From Gammaproteobacteria bacterium (GTDB lineage: Bacteria; Pseudomonadota; Gammaproteobacteria; Pseudomonadales; Azotimanducaceae), in assembly GCA_026706425.1 (NCBI GenBank), contig JAPOYW010000187.1:1-9617 (forward strand): a stretch of DNA of 9,617 nucleotides, given 5' to 3'. Numbering within the stretch: the stretch's first letter is position 1; each line of letters begins with the position of its first letter. Under the pieces are notes generated by a model. The model searched no databases. It had not been told where the DNA came from and saw only the letters and a program-made list of their open reading frames with translations. Shown here piece by piece: positions 1 through 7,208 of the stretch. The position numbers were made by a program, and so were the translations under genes.

Positions 1-2428
1 TGAAGCGGCGCAGGGACTCGAGTTCCCCCTCGAAGATGACGACGTTGTCGCGTAGCACCCGGATGTTCCTGTTCCGCGCCACGGTGCCGTCCACCACCAT
101 GCAGCCGGCAATCTGGCCGAACCGCGGCGAATGGAACACCTCGCGAACTTCCGCCACGCCGAGAATCTCCTCGCGGATCTCCGGTGCAAGCATGCCCTCG
201 AGAATCGCCTTGATGTCGTCGAGCAACTCGTAGATGACGCTGTAGTAGCGCAGGTCGATGGATTCGCGTTCGATGATGTCCTTGGCAGCGCGGTCGGCCC
301 GGGTGTTGAAGCCGAAAATGGCCGCACCGTAGGTCATCGCCATGTTGGCGTCCGACTCGGTGATGGCGCCGACACCGGATGCCAGGACGTTTACGGAGAC
401 TTCGTCGTTGCCGATGTCGGAACAGGCCTTGGTGATCGCTTCAAGGGATCCCCGCACGTCGGCCTTCACGATGAGCTTGAGCACCCGTTTTTCGCCCTGG
501 CCCAAGCTCGCGAACATGCTCTCGAAGGACGCCACCTTCTGGCTGGCGTGGCGTTGCGCCTGGCTACGCCCGGCGCGGAAGTCCGCCACCTCGCGGGCCT
601 GGCGTTCTCCGGCGACCGCGGAGAACTCGTCGCCGGCCTCCGGCGTCCCGTTCAGGCCGAGCATTTCCACTGGTGCGGACGGAGGCGCGTCGTCGACGTT
701 CTCGCCGCGTTCGTTGGTCAACGCCCGAACCCGGCCGAAGCACTCGCCGGCAACGATGACATCGCCGCGCTTCAAGGTTCCGTTCTGCACCAGCAACGTC
801 GCGACGGGTCCGCGGCCGCGGTCCAAGCGCGACTCGATGACCACGCCCTGGCCAGGCGCCTCGGGCACCGCCGAGAGTTCCAGGAGTTCGGATTGCAGTA
901 TCACGGCTTCCAGCAAGGCGTCGATGCCTTCACCGGTCTCTGCGGAAACCTCGATGAACTGGACCGTGCCGCCCCAATCCTCCGGGATCACGTTGAGTGC
1001 GCTGAGCTCGTTCTTGACCCGTTCAGGGTCGGCCCCGTCCAAGTCCATCTTGTTGACCGCGACGACCAGCGGAACATCGGCTGCATGGGCGTGCTGAACG
1101 GCTTCCTCCGTCTGCGGCATCACGCCATCGTCCGCGGCCACGACCAGGATCACCACGTCCGTGGACTTGGCACCCCGTGCCCGCATGGCCGTGAAGGCGG
1201 CATGGCCGGGCGTGTCGATGAACGTAATCTCGCCGTGCTCGGTCTGGACGTGGTAGGCCCCGATGTGCTGGGTGATGCCCCCGGCCTCGCCGGCAACGAC
1301 CCGGGTATCGCGAATGTAGTCGAGCAGCGAGGTCTTGCCGTGATCGACATGGCCCATGACCGTGACGACGGGCGGGCGCGGGTGGCGTTCGCCCTCGACC
1401 TGCAGCGACTTCTCGAGATCCAGCTCCACCTCGTCCTCGACGACGAGCTTGACCCTGTGGCCCATCTCCTCGACCAGCAGGACGGCGGTATCCTGGTCGA
1501 GGACCTGGTTGATCGTGGCCATGACACCCATGCCCATCAGGGTCTTGATCGCCTCGCCGGCCTTGATGCTCATGCTCTGGGCCAGTTCGCCGACGGTTGC
1601 CATCTCGCCGATTTCCACCTCCCGGACGATGACCTCCTGGGGTTTCTCGAACTCTCCGCCCTGCTTTTCCACGGTGAGATGGCGCCGCTTGGCCCGCCTC
1701 GACTCGTGCTTCAGCGACAATTCGCGGCGCCGAACCCTGCCATCGCCGAAATCGTCCTCCCGGGCGACACGGTCGCGATGACGCGCTCCCGCTCGTCCGG
1801 GCGCTCGACGATTGCCGCTCTCCGCAGCGCGCGCTTCGGCCTGCGCCTTGGCCGCCGCTTCCGCCGCCGCCCTCGCGACAGCCTCGGGTGATGCCTCGGC
1901 GCGTTTCTTGGCCGCCTCCCGGGCTTCTTCTTCGGCCCTGACCTTGGCGGCAATTTCGGCTTGTCGGCGCTCCTCCTCCTCGGCCTTGCGCTGTGCCTCC
2001 TGACGGCGCGCTTCCTCCTCCGCCGTCTTGCGTTTCAAGTCCTCTTCGCGAATGCGTTCCGCTTCGATCTGGGCCTGGGTGCGGGCGGCGGGGGCACGGG
2101 CCGCCGGTTCAGCGACCGTCTCATCGGCGGGCGGGCGCCGGACGAAAACCTTCTTCTTGCGGGTCTCCACCTTGACCGCGGTGCCTCGACCGCCCTTGCC
2201 GGTCCGGAGGGTGCTGACGTTGCGGCGGCGTACGGTGATCTGCTTCTGCTGCTCCGCCCGGTCCGTCTGCCGGCGGCGAACGAAACTCAAGAGCTGCGTC
2301 TTCTGTTCGTCCGAGACGATTTCGTCGTCCCGCTCGTGGGGGAGCCCGGCCTGCTGCATGAGCTTCAGCAGGTCGTCGGAAGGTCGCTTCAGCGTCGTCG
2401 CGAGTTGTCCTACCGTGACGTCAACCAT
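1..2428 (-). CDS. infB: Translation initiation factor IF-2 (3' end beyond window)
   Basis: GTPase that brings fMet-tRNA to the 30S subunit and promotes subunit joining. The frame is open from an ATG at 2428 to the window edge (809 codons). Residues 1-50 resemble the IF2 N-terminal domain (MVDVTVGQLATTLKRPSDDL). Residues 115-205 are a highly charged Glu/Ala/Arg/Lys stretch, likely helical, as in long gammaproteobacterial IF2. A second IF2_N-like module lies near 275-330 (VGELAQSMSIKAGEAIKTLM). The G domain shows G1 GHVDHGKT at 359-366, switch I GITQHIGAY, G3 DTPGH at 405-409 and G4 NKMD at 459-462. The visible end (FEGELESLRRF) lies in domain IV, so about 40 residues are outside. The ATG overlaps the nusA stop by 8 bases, which points to translational coupling. 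No frameshift or missing GTPase residue was seen. Confidence 0.97.
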   Translation of the reverse strand, partial: MVDVTVGQLATTLKRPSDDLLKLMQQAGLPHERDDEIVSDEQKTQLLSFVRRRQTDRAEQQKQITVRRRNVSTLRTGKGGRGTAVKVETRKKKVFVRRPPADETVAEPAARAPAARTQAQIEAERIREEDLKRKTAEEEARRQEAQRKAEEEERRQAEIAAKVRAEEEAREAAKKRAEASPEAVARAAAEAAAKAQAEARAAESGNRRAPGRAGARHRDRVAREDDFGDGRVRRRELSLKHESRRAKRRHLTVEKQGGEFEKPQEVIVREVEIGEMATVGELAQSMSIKAGEAIKTLMGMGVMATINQVLDQDTAVLLVEEMGHRVKLVVEDEVELDLEKSLQVEGERHPRPPVVTVMGHVDHGKTSLLDYIRDTRVVAGEAGGITQHIGAYHVQTEHGEITFIDTPGHAAFTAMRARGAKSTDVVILVVAADDGVMPQTEEAVQHAHAADVPLVVAVNKMDLDGADPERVKNELSALNVIPEDWGGTVQFIEVSAETGEGIDALLEAVILQSELLELSAVPEAPGQGVVIESRLDRGRGPVATLLVQNGTLKRGDVIVAGECFGRVRALTNERGENVDDAPPSAPVEMLGLNGTPEAGDEFSAVAGERQAREVADFRAGRSQAQRHASQKVASFESMFASLGQGEKRVLKLIVKADVRGSLEAITKACSDIGNDEVSVNVLASGVGAITESDANMAMTYGAAIFGFNTRADRAAKDIIERESIDLRYYSVIYELLDDIKAILEGMLAPEIREEILGVAEVREVFHSPRFGQIAGCMVVDGTVARNRNIRVLRDNVVIFEGELESLRRF

Positions 2429-3965
2429 GCGCGTCTCCGACGGGAGCTTCCTCCGGTTCCGAGTCCTCGAACCAGGGGGCGCGGGCGGTCATGATCAGTT
2501 CGGCAGCGCGTTCTTCGTCGACCTCGTCGTTGAGCTCCAGCAGGTCCGCGATGGACAGCTCGGCGAGATCCTCCATCGTCACCACCCCTGCGGCGGCGAG
2601 CTTGAAGGCGAGCGGGTTGTCCATGCCCTCCATCTCCAAGAGGTCGGCAGCCGGCGTACCGGGCGCCTCCCCCGAGATCTCCATCTCCAACAGGGCGTCC
2701 CGGGCGCGGTTTCGGAGGTCGTCGACCAGTTCGCGGTCGAAATCCTCGATGTTCGTCAACTCTTCGATGGGGACGTAGGCGACCTCCTCGACGTCCGTGA
2801 ATCCTTCTTCGACGAGCACGGTTGCCACGTCTTCGTTTGCTTCGAGGACCTTCATGAAATACTCGACGTAGCCGCGCGACTCCTCCTCCTGCTTCCGGGC
2901 GGCTTCTTCCTCGTCCATCACCTTGAGGTTCCAGCCCGTCAACTCGGTGGCCAGCCGGACGTTCTGGCCGCCCCGTCCGATCGCCTGGGCGAGATTGTCC
3001 TCCTCCACCGCGATGGTCATCGTGTGGGTGTCCTCGTCCTTGAAGATGGACTTCACGTCCGCCGGCGACATCGCGTTGACCGCCAGAATCGCCGGATCCT
3101 CGTCCCAGAGCACGACATCGATCTTCTCCCCGGCCAGTTCGCCGGACACGGCCTGCACACGCGAGCCTCGCATGCCGACGCAGGCGCCCACGGCGTCGAT
3201 CCGACCGTCGTTGGTCTTGACGGCGATCTTGGCCCTGGAGCCGGGATCCCGCGCCGCCGAGCGGATCTCGATGACGTCCTCGGCGATCTCCGGCACCTCG
3301 ATCTTGAACAGCTCGATGAGCACCTGCGGCGTGGTTCGGGTGAGCACGAGCTGCGGGCTCCGCAGGTCCGGGCGGACTTCCACCAGCAGCGCGCGAATCC
3401 GGTCGCCGATCCGGAAGCTGTCCCGGGGAATCAGGTTCTCGCGGGTGAGAATCGCTTCGGCGTTGTTGCCGAGATCCACGATGACGCTGTCGCGCGAGGT
3501 CTTCTTGACCGACCCGCTGACCAGTTCGCCGACGCGCGGCTCGTACATGGCGATGACCCGGGCACGCTCGGCTTCCCGCACCTTCTGCACGATGACCTGC
3601 TTGGCGGTCTGCGCCGCGATACGGCCGAATTCCACCGACTCCACCGGAATCCGGTAGAAGTCGCCGATGCCGAGCGCCGGATCCTTCTCCGCGGCTTCTT
3701 CCGGAGTCAATTCCGCATCCGGGTTCGGTTCTTCGCCTTCCTCCAGTTCCCGGTCGGGATCGATCACCTCCCAGACCCGGAAGGTCTCGTAGTCCCCGGA
3801 GTCGCGGTCGATGCTCACCGCAAACCTCGCGTTCTCGCGGTACCTCTTCTGGGTCGCCGTCGCCAGCGCCTGTTCGATGGCCTCGAAGATCACGTCCTTG
3901 GAGACGCCCTTCTCGTGGGAGACGGACTCCACGACCATCAGTACTTCTTTGTTCATCTCCGCCAT
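2421..3965 (-). CDS. nusA: Transcription termination/antitermination factor NusA
   Basis: RNA polymerase-binding factor controlling pausing, intrinsic termination and antitermination. The 514 residues align by eye with E. coli NusA over the whole length. The polymerase-binding N-terminal domain is about 1-140, with KQVIVQKVREAERA at 122-135. The S1 domain is about 145-210 (DLGNNAEAIL). KH1 includes GACVGMRGSRVQAV at 260-273 and KH2 includes AIGRGGQNVRLA at 328-339. Two acidic repeats follow at about 365-430 (EDVATVLVEEGF) and 440-500 (PLAFKLAAAGVVTMEDLAEL). The paired acidic repeats are typical of gammaproteobacteria. I prefer the ATG at 3965 over the ATG three codons later (MNKEV, the E. coli-like start) because AGAGGA lies about 6 bases upstream of it, while the later ATG has GGAG too close. 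It lies 45 bases after rimP and its end overlaps infB. Confidence 0.97.
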   Translation of the reverse strand: MAEMNKEVLMVVESVSHEKGVSKDVIFEAIEQALATATQKRYRENARFAVSIDRDSGDYETFRVWEVIDPDRELEEGEEPNPDAELTPEEAAEKDPALGIGDFYRIPVESVEFGRIAAQTAKQVIVQKVREAERARVIAMYEPRVGELVSGSVKKTSRDSVIVDLGNNAEAILTRENLIPRDSFRIGDRIRALLVEVRPDLRSPQLVLTRTTPQVLIELFKIEVPEIAEDVIEIRSAARDPGSRAKIAVKTNDGRIDAVGACVGMRGSRVQAVSGELAGEKIDVVLWDEDPAILAVNAMSPADVKSIFKDEDTHTMTIAVEEDNLAQAIGRGGQNVRLATELTGWNLKVMDEEEAARKQEEESRGYVEYFMKVLEANEDVATVLVEEGFTDVEEVAYVPIEELTNIEDFDRELVDDLRNRARDALLEMEISGEAPGTPAADLLEMEGMDNPLAFKLAAAGVVTMEDLAELSIADLLELNDEVDEERAAELIMTARAPWFEDSEPEEAPVGDAHG

Positions 3966-4010
3966 TGCGATTCCTCTAGTCCCGAGTCGCTTCTCTTCAC
4001 CGGCACGCCT

Positions 4011-4478
4011 TTAGCCGGAGAGGCCTTGGAATACGAGACGGGTACGTTGAATCTGTTGGAACGGCAGCACGACCTCTTCGTCCTCCGCCACCTCGACGAC
4101 GATGTCCTCACCGTCGACGCCGGCCAGTCGACCGGCCAGGCGGCGGCGACCGTCGAACGGAAACGCAAGGCGCACGTCGACCCGCTCGCCGACGTTGGCC
4201 AGGTACTGTTCGCGGCGGAACAACACCCGGTCGATGCCCGGCGAGGACACCTCCAATCGGTACGAGTGGACGATGGGATCCTCGACATCGAGCAGCGCGC
4301 TGACCTGCCGGCTCACCCGTTCGCAGTCATCGATGCCGATTCCCTCCGCCGAGTCGATATAGAGTCTCAGCGTCGAGTTGCGGCCCCGGGGGCGGTATTC
4401 GATCCCCCAGATCTCGCAGCCGAGTGCTCGCACCGTCGGCGTCAACAGCGCTTCCAAGTCCCGTTCCTTCCGCGTCAT
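4011..4478 (-). CDS. rimP: Ribosome maturation factor RimP
   Basis: RimP binds the 30S subunit and is needed for its late maturation. The protein is 155 residues, normal for the family. The N-terminal alpha/beta domain is about 1-85 and contains the family hallmark LEVSSPGIDRVL at 75-86. An SH3-like C-terminal domain follows (GRLAGVDGEDIVVEV ... LPFQQIQRTRLVF). Early residues LTPTVRALGCEIWGIEY also match the family pattern. The ATG at 4478 lies about 36 bases after the T-tract of the leader terminator, with AAGG about 9 bases upstream. It is the first protein gene of the rimP-nusA-infB series, so it would be exposed to attenuation in the leader. Confidence 0.95.
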   Translation of the reverse strand: MTRKERDLEALLTPTVRALGCEIWGIEYRPRGRNSTLRLYIDSAEGIGIDDCERVSRQVSALLDVEDPIVHSYRLEVSSPGIDRVLFRREQYLANVGERVDVRLAFPFDGRRRLAGRLAGVDGEDIVVEVAEDEEVVLPFQQIQRTRLVFQGLSG

Positions 4479-4514
4479 GGCGTTTGCCTTGCGCAGTTCC
4501 TCTCGTTCACATAC

Positions 4515-4537
4515 AAAAAATGGGCAGCAATGCCCAT
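4515..4537 (-). terminator. Rho-independent terminator/attenuator before rimP
   Basis: On the minus strand a perfect 7-bp stem ATGGGCA/TGCCCAT encloses the tetraloop TTGC and runs straight into a T tract (six consecutive T including the last stem base). It lies 36 bases before the rimP start, inside a presumed single transcription unit starting at tRNA-fMet. It therefore probably acts as a conditional attenuator that also ends the tRNA transcript, rather than as an operon end. Confidence 0.85.
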
Positions 4538-4621
4538 CCGAAGACGATCAGGCACGCCCCATCTCGCTGACGCGGCGTGCGTTTACCGTTAGTGCCCGGT
4601 CAATTGCACCGGGTCATGTTA

Positions 4622-4644
4622 CGGTGCCGCCCCTTGCGGCACCG
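4622..4644 (-). other. Stable hairpin just downstream of tRNA-fMet
   Basis: A perfect 9-bp inverted repeat (CGGTGCCGC/GCGGCACCG) with a 5-base loop begins 11 bases after the CCA end of tRNA-fMet. No T run follows on either strand, so it is not a standard intrinsic terminator. It could guide 3' processing of the tRNA or be the first element of the rimP leader. Confidence 0.6.
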
Positions 4645-4654
4645 CCACCATGCT

Positions 4655-4731
<77 letters not shown>

Positions 4732-4737
4732 TCAGGT

Positions 4738-4772
4738 CGCGGGATTATAGGTAGGCGACTTGGGGACAGCAA
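4738..4772 (-). promoter_or_regulatory. Promoter of tRNA-fMet (and rimP-nusA-infB)
   Basis: On the minus strand a perfect -10 box TATAAT (4744-4749) lies 17 bases after TTGCTG (4767-4772), a weak -35 that keeps the TTG. The -10 box ends 12 bases before the tRNA 5' end. It is followed by a GC-rich discriminator (CCCGCG), a known feature of stable-RNA promoters under stringent control. The same 12 bases TATAATCCCGCG occur before tRNA-Leu. Confidence 0.8.
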
Positions 4773-4818
4773 GTGCCCTGCGGGAGCGCCGAAACCTCCC
4801 GGTCGGCGGCGGCGACGA

Positions 4819-5781
4819 CTATCGGTTCTCGTCTCGCGAGACGCGCCTGAGCGGGTGCAGACTACCCCCTTCGCCGATGATGTAGTCCGGAAACGCCACG
4901 TCCGCGTTGCCGAACCCTCCCGACTCGGCACCCGTCCTCGTCCCGTTCACACCGCCCAGCGTTCCGTAGATACGCAAGCCGAGGCGCGCGCGCAGCTTCG
5001 GGCTCGCTTCGTCGAGCACTTCCTGCAGGCAGGACACGCCCCAGTTCTCCTGCTGGCGCATCCACGGCATGCAGAAATACGTCGTGATGCTGCGCCTGGG
5101 TTCGCCGTTGGTATTGACCCCGAGGCCGTGCCAGATCCGGCCTTCCCAGGCGAACACGCTGCCGGCGGGAACCTCGACCTGCACAGACATCTCCCGCGGC
5201 GGCGCCTTGATCTGGTACTCCGGACGCCACCGATGACTGCCCGGAACGACGTGCGTGCTCCCGCTCTCCGACGTGAAGTCGTCGATCAGCCAGAACAGGT
5301 TGCACGCGGCGGGGAACTCCGCCATCGCCGGGACGAAACCCTGGTCGCGGTGCAAGGCCTGTGGCTCGGTGGTGGGCGCATGGAACATGCCACCGGTGAT
5401 GCTCGAGACGAGGAACGAGCGACCGAGCAGGAACCCCGCCAGTTCGTCGGTCTCGCGACGCTCGACCAGGTCCAGGAACACGCGGCCCTTGTTGACCATG
5501 TTGGAGATGCTCTGCTTGTTGCCGTGCGCGCCGGGTGGCGCCAGGTCGCCGAGGTTCCGCTCCGCAGCCGCCTGCTCGTCGAGTGCGGTGCGGAGGCGTT
5601 CGATCTCCGATCTGTTGAGCACATCCGGCACGAAGCACATGCCGTACTCCGACAGGTGCTGCTTGGCGGTGTCGAAGTCGCGCGTCAGCGGCGGCAGGCC
5701 GAGGGCCTCCGGCGGATCGAGAATCGGCGACGGCACGTAACCGGTTTGTCGATGTTCGGCTGCTACCGGTCGCAGGGGCAT
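4819..5781 (-). CDS. Phytanoyl-CoA dioxygenase (PhyH) family oxygenase
   Basis: Predicted non-heme Fe(II)/2-oxoglutarate hydroxylase of 320 residues, probably cytoplasmic; the substrate cannot be read from sequence. The iron ligands are visible as HRD (H144 and D146, in LHRDQGF) and the distal H218 (IWHGLGVNTN). Arg 229 or 230 (EPRRSITTYF) is the likely 2-oxoglutarate binder. GSTHVVPGSHRW at 174-185 is typical of PhyH/ectoine hydroxylase-like enzymes. The frame stays open to 5949, but that extension runs into tRNA-Leu. I chose the ATG at 5781, which has GAGG about 10 bases upstream; an ATG at 5823 is possible. The gene sits alone between two tRNA genes, where E. coli has argG, and no terminator separates it from tRNA-Leu. 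No lesion is visible. Confidence 0.88.
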   Translation of the reverse strand: MPLRPVAAEHRQTGYVPSPILDPPEALGLPPLTRDFDTAKQHLSEYGMCFVPDVLNRSEIERLRTALDEQAAAERNLGDLAPPGAHGNKQSISNMVNKGRVFLDLVERRETDELAGFLLGRSFLVSSITGGMFHAPTTEPQALHRDQGFVPAMAEFPAACNLFWLIDDFTSESGSTHVVPGSHRWRPEYQIKAPPREMSVQVEVPAGSVFAWEGRIWHGLGVNTNGEPRRSITTYFCMPWMRQQENWGVSCLQEVLDEASPKLRARLGLRIYGTLGGVNGTRTGAESGGFGNADVAFPDYIIGEGGSLHPLRRVSRDENR

Positions 5782-5905
5782 GGCGGCAAGACCTCGGCAG
5801 TCGGGAAAGGCACGAGTCAACATACCATGCACCGAAGGAAGGGTCTCGGCGTCCACGACTCCGCCGGTCGCGGATGAACGACTAAGGAATACCAGGAATC
5901 TCAAA
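5782..5905. other. Gap between tRNA-Leu and the PhyH gene
   Basis: This 124-base stretch holds the ribosome-binding region of the dioxygenase gene. I see no intrinsic terminator after tRNA-Leu and no convincing -35/-10 pair on the minus strand, so the dioxygenase may be read from the tRNA-Leu promoter. Confidence 0.5.
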
Positions 5906-5992
5906 TGGTGCCGAAGAGAGGACTCGAACCTCCACGGACGCAAGTCCACTGCCCCCTCAAGGCAGCGTGTCTACCAATTCCACCACTTCGGC
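5906..5992 (-). tRNA. leuU: tRNA-Leu (GAG)
   Basis: This 87-nt class II tRNA has an acceptor stem GCCGAAG/CTTCGGC, encoded CCA, and D-arm region GTGGTGGAATTGGTAGACAC. The anticodon loop TTGAGGG is closed by CTGCC/GGCAG, giving anticodon GAG. A long variable arm is present (GGACTTGCGTCC region), and the T arm contains GGTTCGAGTCC. Decoding and location directly after secG both match E. coli leuU. Confidence 0.97.
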
Positions 5993-5996
5993 ACGT

Positions 5997-6014
5997 CCCG
6001 CCCAACTCGGCGGG
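5997..6014 (-). other. Short hairpin between secG and tRNA-Leu
   Basis: On the minus strand a 6-bp GC stem (CCCGCC/GGCGGG) with a 6-base loop ends 4 bases before the tRNA 5' end. No T tract follows. It may be part of the tRNA 5' leader removed by RNase P; a terminator role is unlikely. Confidence 0.5.
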
Positions 6015-6015
6015 G

Positions 6016-6027
6016 CGCGGGATTATA
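6016..6027 (-). promoter_or_regulatory. Likely promoter core of tRNA-Leu overlapping secG stop
   Basis: TATAAT at 6022-6027, followed by CCCGCG, overlaps the TAA stop of secG and ends 29 bases before the tRNA-Leu 5' end. The 12 bases are identical to those before tRNA-fMet. No good -35 box stands 16-18 bases upstream, so the assignment rests on the -10 box, the GC-rich discriminator and the match to the other tRNA. Confidence 0.6.
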
Positions 6028-6382
6028 CATCGGGGAGATCGGAGTCCGTCTCGGTGTCCGCCGGCAGCGGCTCGGAATCTTCGTCGATCTGTGTCTCGAA
6101 GTCCGAGAAGTCCGCCATGCCCTCGGTGCGCAGGTCGACAGCAATCTCCTTGGCCGTGTACGCCAGACCGAAGGCGATCACGAAGAACCCGCTCGCCAGA
6201 TACACCGTCATCTTGGTCAGGAACGAAGTGGACCCCGCGCTGCCGAAGACCGTGTTCGCGCTGCCCGAGCCGAACGCCGCACCGACGTCGGCGCCCTTGC
6301 CTTGCTGCAGGAGCACGATCGCCCCCAACGCAATGGCATCGATGAGCAGCAAGATCAACAAGACCGTTTGCAGCGTCTGCAT
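6023..6382 (-). CDS. secG: Preprotein translocase subunit SecG
   Basis: SecG is a small inner-membrane partner of SecYE that aids SecA-driven export. The protein is 119 residues, with transmembrane segments at about 3-25 and 57-76. The conserved loop between them includes LLQQGKGADVGAAFGSGSA at 24-42. The tail from about 80 is strongly acidic (DFSDFETQIDEDSEPL), as in other proteobacterial SecG with variable tails. The start at 6382 has AGGAG about 6 bases upstream. The neighbour tRNA-Leu is as expected, but the glmM or tpiA gene usually found upstream is absent. Confidence 0.95.
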   Translation of the reverse strand: MQTLQTVLLILLLIDAIALGAIVLLQQGKGADVGAAFGSGSANTVFGSAGSTSFLTKMTVYLASGFFVIAFGLAYTAKEIAVDLRTEGMADFSDFETQIDEDSEPLPADTETDSDLPDV

Positions 6383-6496
6383 CGTTGGACTCCTTGCGCG
6401 GCCATTCGCCGAGACGAGGGTGAGCGTACCCCGGATTCCTCACCGGCACCTCACGGGGCGGCGGAGCATATCCCGGAGAACTCTGCGGCGTCCAGC
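6383..6496. other. Gap between secG and the DUF3604 remnant
   Basis: This 114-base stretch lies between divergently oriented secG and the remnant. It has the secG ribosome-binding site at its left end. I see no tpiA or glmM tail, no clear promoter and no inverted repeat or target duplication. It probably contains the junction between the core segment and the accessory segment. Confidence 0.45.
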
Positions 6497-7198
6497 GACA
6501 AAGACCCACTCCGCCCGTATCGCGCCGTGGCCAATTGGCAGAGCAACGCCGCTGGCTATGCCGCGGTCTGGGCAACCGAGAACACGCGGGAAGCGCTATT
6601 CAGCGCGATGCGTCGCCGGGAAGTCTATGCGTCGACCGGCCCCGCATGATGGTTCGATTTTTCGGTGGCTGGGACTATGTGCCCGACGATGCCATGCGGC
6701 CAGACCTCGCTCGAATCGGATACGCCAAGGGAGTGCCGATGGGCGGCGACCTTGCCTAGGCGCCTGGCGAGAGAGCGCCGAGTTTCCTGATCCGGGCCGT
6801 GAAAGATCCCGATGGCGCGAACCTGGACCGGGTGCAGGTGATCAAGGGCTGGCGGGACACTGACGGCGAGCTGCACGCGAAGATCTACAACGTGGCCCTG
6901 TCGGATGGCCGGGAAGAAGACGCCGAGGGCCACGTCAGTCCCGTGGGGCAATACGGTCGACGTGAAGGATGCCTCCTACACGAACAGCATCGGCGACGCG
7001 GAATTGGCTGTCGTATGGACGGATCCCGATTTCAAGAGGAACGCACTCGCCGTCTACTACTTGCGCGTATTGGAAATCCCGACACCGCGTTGGACGGCGT
7101 ACGATGCGAAGTTCTTTGGATTGACGGACTTGCCGGACGGGATTCCGATGGTGACGCAAGAGCGCGCCTACACCTCGCCGATCTGGTATTCGCCCTGA
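6497..7198 (+). pseudogene. DUF3604 family protein, 5'-truncated and broken
   Basis: Only the C-terminal part (about 233 residues; family members usually exceed 600) of a DUF3604 protein remains. The biochemical role of the family is not established as far as I know. Recognisable family stretches are AAGYAAVWATENTREALFSA, REVYASTGP, MMVRFFGGWDYVPDD, DPDGANLDRVQVIKGW, NTVDVKDASYTNSIG, LEIPTPRWTAYDAKFFG and ERAYTSPIWYSP. Three lesions lie inside. One C appears missing in the CCCC at 6640-6643, an in-frame TAG lies at 6757-6759, and one extra G appears in the GGGG at 6945-6948. With both indels corrected the frame runs to the TGA at 7196-7198. The missing 5' end and the stop mark it as a true remnant even if the indels are sequencing errors. 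It converges on the sulfatase gene. Confidence 0.88.
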
Positions 7199-7208
7199 GA
7201 CGGATCCC

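Larger units (their letters stand above)
4479..4654 (-). promoter_or_regulatory. Structured leader between tRNA-fMet and rimP
   Basis: These 176 bases separate the tRNA 3' end from rimP and contain no gene. On the minus strand they carry three hairpins in series. The first is a 9-bp stem at 4622-4644 with a 5-base loop. The second is a 6-bp stem at 4595-4613 (CCCGGT/ACCGGG, 7-base loop). The third is an intrinsic terminator at 4515-4537. A structured attenuator upstream of rimP is known in gammaproteobacteria (the rimP leader), and NusA is reported to control its own operon there. That this segment is such a leader follows from its position and terminator. An ATGGGG near 4560 could also pair with the terminator's CCCAT arm and act as an antiterminator, which is speculative. 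Confidence 0.65.

Noticed and set aside
131..1891. Open frame of 586 codons on the plus strand
   Set aside because: It lies fully opposite infB, whose frame has all GTPase motifs. Long antisense frames are common in high-GC genes, and the predicted protein resembles no family I recognise.
2028..4592. Open frame of 854 codons on the plus strand
   Set aside because: It runs opposite infB, nusA, rimP and the rimP leader. A single gene over all of these is not plausible, and it is explained by codon bias of the real genes.
4855..5877. Open frame of 340 codons on the plus strand
   Set aside because: It mirrors the PhyH gene, which has its iron-binding residues in the opposite strand frame.
5782..5949. 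N-terminal extension of the PhyH protein up to 5949
   Set aside because: The upstream part would be encoded within tRNA-Leu; it is an open frame by chance.
6525..6560. tRNA-like run GTGGCCAATTGGCAGAGCA, possibly a tRNA fragment or attachment site
   Set aside because: It resembles only a D arm; no anticodon arm or T arm follows, and the bases encode family-like residues of the DUF3604 remnant.
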